A DNA stretch of 64,000 bases from Sphingopyxis granuli NBRC 100800. GTDB taxonomy: Bacteria > Pseudomonadota > Alphaproteobacteria > Sphingomonadales > Sphingomonadaceae. The position numbers and the translations under genes were made by a program. The stretch is taken from positions 62,001 to 126,000 of the forward strand of contig NZ_BCUA01000002.1 in the NCBI RefSeq assembly GCF_001591045.1, read 5' to 3'. The stretch's first letter is position 1. Each line of letters starts with the position of its first letter. Shown in pieces: positions 62,208 through 64,000 of this stretch. Under the pieces are notes generated by a model. That model saw only the letters and a list, made by a program, of their open reading frames with translations. It was not told where the DNA came from and did no database searches.

Positions 62208-63260
62208 TCAGGCCGCCGCCATGGTGAAGGGTTCCAGCCCCGCGAGACGCGTGCGCACCGGCACTTCGGGGATATGGCGCGGCGCAAGGCCTTCGACCGC
62301 CTTTGCCATCGCGGCGATATGCGCGGGCGTCGATCCGCAGCAACCGCCGAGGATATTGACCTGCCCATGCTCGGCCCATTCGCGCACCAGTCCCGCGGTC
62401 GTCTCCGGCTGCTCGTCATATTCGCCGAGTTCGTTGGGCAGGCCCGCGTTCGGATAGACCATCACCAGCGTATCGGCGAGATCGGAGAGCACCCGAACAT
62501 GCGGGCGAAGCTGCGCCGCGCCGAAGCTGCAATTGAGCCCGACGGTCAGCGGCTTCGCATGGCGCACCGCGTACCAGAAAGCCTCGACCGTGTGGCCCGA
62601 CAGGTTGCGCCCCGACAGGTCGGTCAGCGTCATCGAGATCATCAGCGGCAGTTCGCGTCCCAGCTTCGCCTCCGCCTCAAGCGTCGCGGCGATCCCCGCC
62701 TTGGCGTTGAGCGTGTCAAAGATCGTCTCAATCAGGATGAAATCGGCACCGCCCTCGGCCAGCGCGACCACCTGGTCGCAATAGACCGCCTTGAGCTCGT
62801 CGAAATCGATCTCGCGATAGCCGGGATTGTTGACGTCGGGCGACAGCGACAGCGTCTTGTTGGTCGGCCCGACGGCGCCCGCGACGAAGCGGCGGCGGCC
62901 GTCGCGCGCGGCAAATTTGTCGGCCGCCTCGCGTCCCAGTCGGGCGCTTTCATGGTTGATGTCGGCGACCAGATGCTCGGCGCCATAGTCGGCCTGGCTG
63001 ATCCGGTTGGCGCTGAAGGTGTTGGTCGACACGATATCCGACCCCGCCGCTAGATAGGCTTCGCCAATCGCCGCGACGACGTCGGGGCGGGTCAGCGCGA
63101 GAATATCGTTATTGCCCTTCTGGTCGCGGCCGAGACCGAGCGTGCCGGCATAGTCGGCCTCTGTCAGCTTGCGGAGCTGGATCTGCGTTCCCCAGCCGCC
63201 ATCGGTGAGCAGGATGCGGCTGCGGGCCGCCTGCTGCAGGGCTTCGCGCGCGCTGGTCAT
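62208..63260 (-). CDS. metH: methionine synthase, homocysteine-binding part
   Basis: Protein of 350 residues, the zinc and homocysteine barrel of MetH. Zinc cysteines in GLNCSFG and GGCCGS; DGGWGTQIQLRKL near the start. It works with the 873-residue second part to make methionine. ATG 63260 has GGAAGGA upstream. Confidence 0.94.
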   Translation of the reverse strand: MTSAREALQQAARSRILLTDGGWGTQIQLRKLTEADYAGTLGLGRDQKGNNDILALTRPDVVAAIGEAYLAAGSDIVSTNTFSANRISQADYGAEHLVADINHESARLGREAADKFAARDGRRRFVAGAVGPTNKTLSLSPDVNNPGYREIDFDELKAVYCDQVVALAEGGADFILIETIFDTLNAKAGIAATLEAEAKLGRELPLMISMTLTDLSGRNLSGHTVEAFWYAVRHAKPLTVGLNCSFGAAQLRPHVRVLSDLADTLVMVYPNAGLPNELGEYDEQPETTAGLVREWAEHGQVNILGGCCGSTPAHIAAMAKAVEGLAPRHIPEVPVRTRLAGLEPFTMAAA

Positions 63261-63285
63261 CGACGATCCTTCCTTGATATGCGGC

Positions 63286-64000
63286 TCATGCGGCCTTCTC
63301 CGCCGCGGGCGCCGCCGGCGGGCGCAGGCCCAGCAGGTGGCAGATGGCGTAGCTGAGCTCCGCCCGGTTGAGCGTGTAGAAATGGAAGTCGCGCACGCCG
63401 CCGGCATAAAGGCGGCGGCAGAGTTCGGCGGCGATCGTCGCGGCGACGAGCTGGCGCGCCGAAGGCAGGTCGTCGAGCCCCTCGAACAGCGAGATCATCC
63501 ACGCCGGGATCGCCGCACCGCACATGTCGGCCATGCGCCGGGTCTGCGACACGTTCGACACCGGCAGGATGCCGGGGACGATCGGCGCATCGATCCCCGC
63601 CGCCGCCGCCGCGTCGCGGAAGCGCAGGAAGGCTTCGGGCGAGAAGAAGAATTGCGTGATCGCGCGCGTCGCGCCGGCATCGAGCTTGCGCTTGAGATTG
63701 TCGAGGTCGGTTTGCGCGCAATCGGCGTCGGGATGCACCTCGGGATAGGCGGCGACCGAAATGTCGAAGGGCGCGACAGCCTTCAGCCCCGCGACCAGCT
63801 CGGCGGCATTGGCATAGCCTTGCGCATGGGCGCAATAGGGCGCACCGCCCGGCACATCGCCGCGCAGCGCGACGATGTGGCGCACGCCCGCGTCCCAATA
63901 GGCGCGTGCGACCATGTCGATTTCCTCGCGCGAGGCCTCGACGCAGGTCAGGTGCGCCGCGGGCGGCACCGCGCTTTCCGCCGCGATGCGCGCGACGGTG
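63286..64000 (-). CDS. metF: methylenetetrahydrofolate reductase, partial
   Basis: C-terminal 237 codons of a TIM-barrel reductase, open at the right edge. AAHLTCVEASREEI, IVALRGDVP and FFFSPEAFLRF are MetF motifs. It makes 5-methyl-THF for the methionine synthase encoded next, 25 bp downstream. The N-terminus lies outside the window. Confidence 0.93.
   Translation of the reverse strand, partial: TVARIAAESAVPPAAHLTCVEASREEIDMVARAYWDAGVRHIVALRGDVPGGAPYCAHAQGYANAAELVAGLKAVAPFDISVAAYPEVHPDADCAQTDLDNLKRKLDAGATRAITQFFFSPEAFLRFRDAAAAAGIDAPIVPGILPVSNVSQTRRMADMCGAAIPAWMISLFEGLDDLPSARQLVAATIAAELCRRLYAGGVRDFHFYTLNRAELSYAICHLLGLRPPAAPAAEKAA

Noticed and set aside
63261-63285. SAM or cobalamin riboswitch in the methionine cluster
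   Set aside because: Gaps between metF, metH parts and GNAT are 4-25 bp, too short; any riboswitch would lie upstream of metF beyond the edge.

Overview
The window reads as a high-GC alphaproteobacterial chromosome, most likely a sphingomonad (Sphingopyxis, Novosphingobium or Sphingobium type). The signs are a PhoK-type alkaline phosphatase with its threonine nucleophile, methionine synthase split into two genes, UbiK, large TonB-dependent receptors, and many acyl-CoA dehydrogenase (ACAD), MaoC and short-chain dehydrogenase (SDR) genes. The genus is inferred; no rRNA gene is present.

Region 1 (about 1-32,440) is a large catabolic block. A divergent pair of transcripts carries a two-gene ACAD set on one side and a translationally coupled amidohydrolase plus Baeyer-Villiger monooxygenase on the other. 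An enoyl-CoA hydratase/MaoC/MaoC operon follows. Next comes an apparent 11-gene minus-strand operon (21,831 down to 7,847): crotonase, two acyl-CoA synthetases, two SDRs, a MaoC-DUF35-MaoC fusion protein, an Ltp2-like aldolase, two coupled ACADs (one minimal), a thiolase and a double ACAD. Several of these parts match the cholesterol side-chain retro-aldol (igr) system of Mycobacterium. A MarR regulator, an MFS exporter, a TonB receptor, an aldehyde dehydrogenase/P450/ferredoxin operon and a GMC oxidoreductase/EcKL-kinase pair complete the block. A recurring GTAT-N6-ATAC operator-like motif lies in its main promoter regions, so these transcripts probably form one regulon. The substrate is unknown; a branched or cyclic terpenoid- or steroid-like acid fits the enzymes. 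No steroid ring-cleavage genes are in the window.

Region 2 (about 32,480-47,260) is a second beta-oxidation block: an operon of TonB receptor, acyl-CoA synthetase, thiolase, two MaoC proteins and an SDR (perhaps also a secreted protein of unknown function); an operon of aminoglycoside-phosphotransferase-like kinase, SDR and ACAD that resembles 4-hydroxyacyl-CoA kinase/ACAD systems; a single ACAD; and two TetR regulators. Its three minus-strand promoters share a TTGAC(A/G) -35 element with a CTAA-N7-TTAG-like inverted repeat over the -10.

Region 3 (about 47,350-49,110) is decayed: the last ~40 codons of a TonB receptor, a TonB-like periplasmic protein without a clear start codon, and the N-terminal scrap of a tyrosine integrase just beyond the 3' end of tRNA-Gln. 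This looks like the edge of an old tRNA-targeted island.

Region 4 (49,111-64,000) is core chromosome: tRNA-Gln(TTG), ilvE, a MarR regulator, proC, phoK-like phosphatase, dsbD-like gene, tlyA, tspO, ubiK, a YbjN-domain gene, a beta-helix protein, then metF, metH (N-terminal part), a GNAT gene and metH (C-terminal part) in one minus-strand cluster. metF runs off the right edge.
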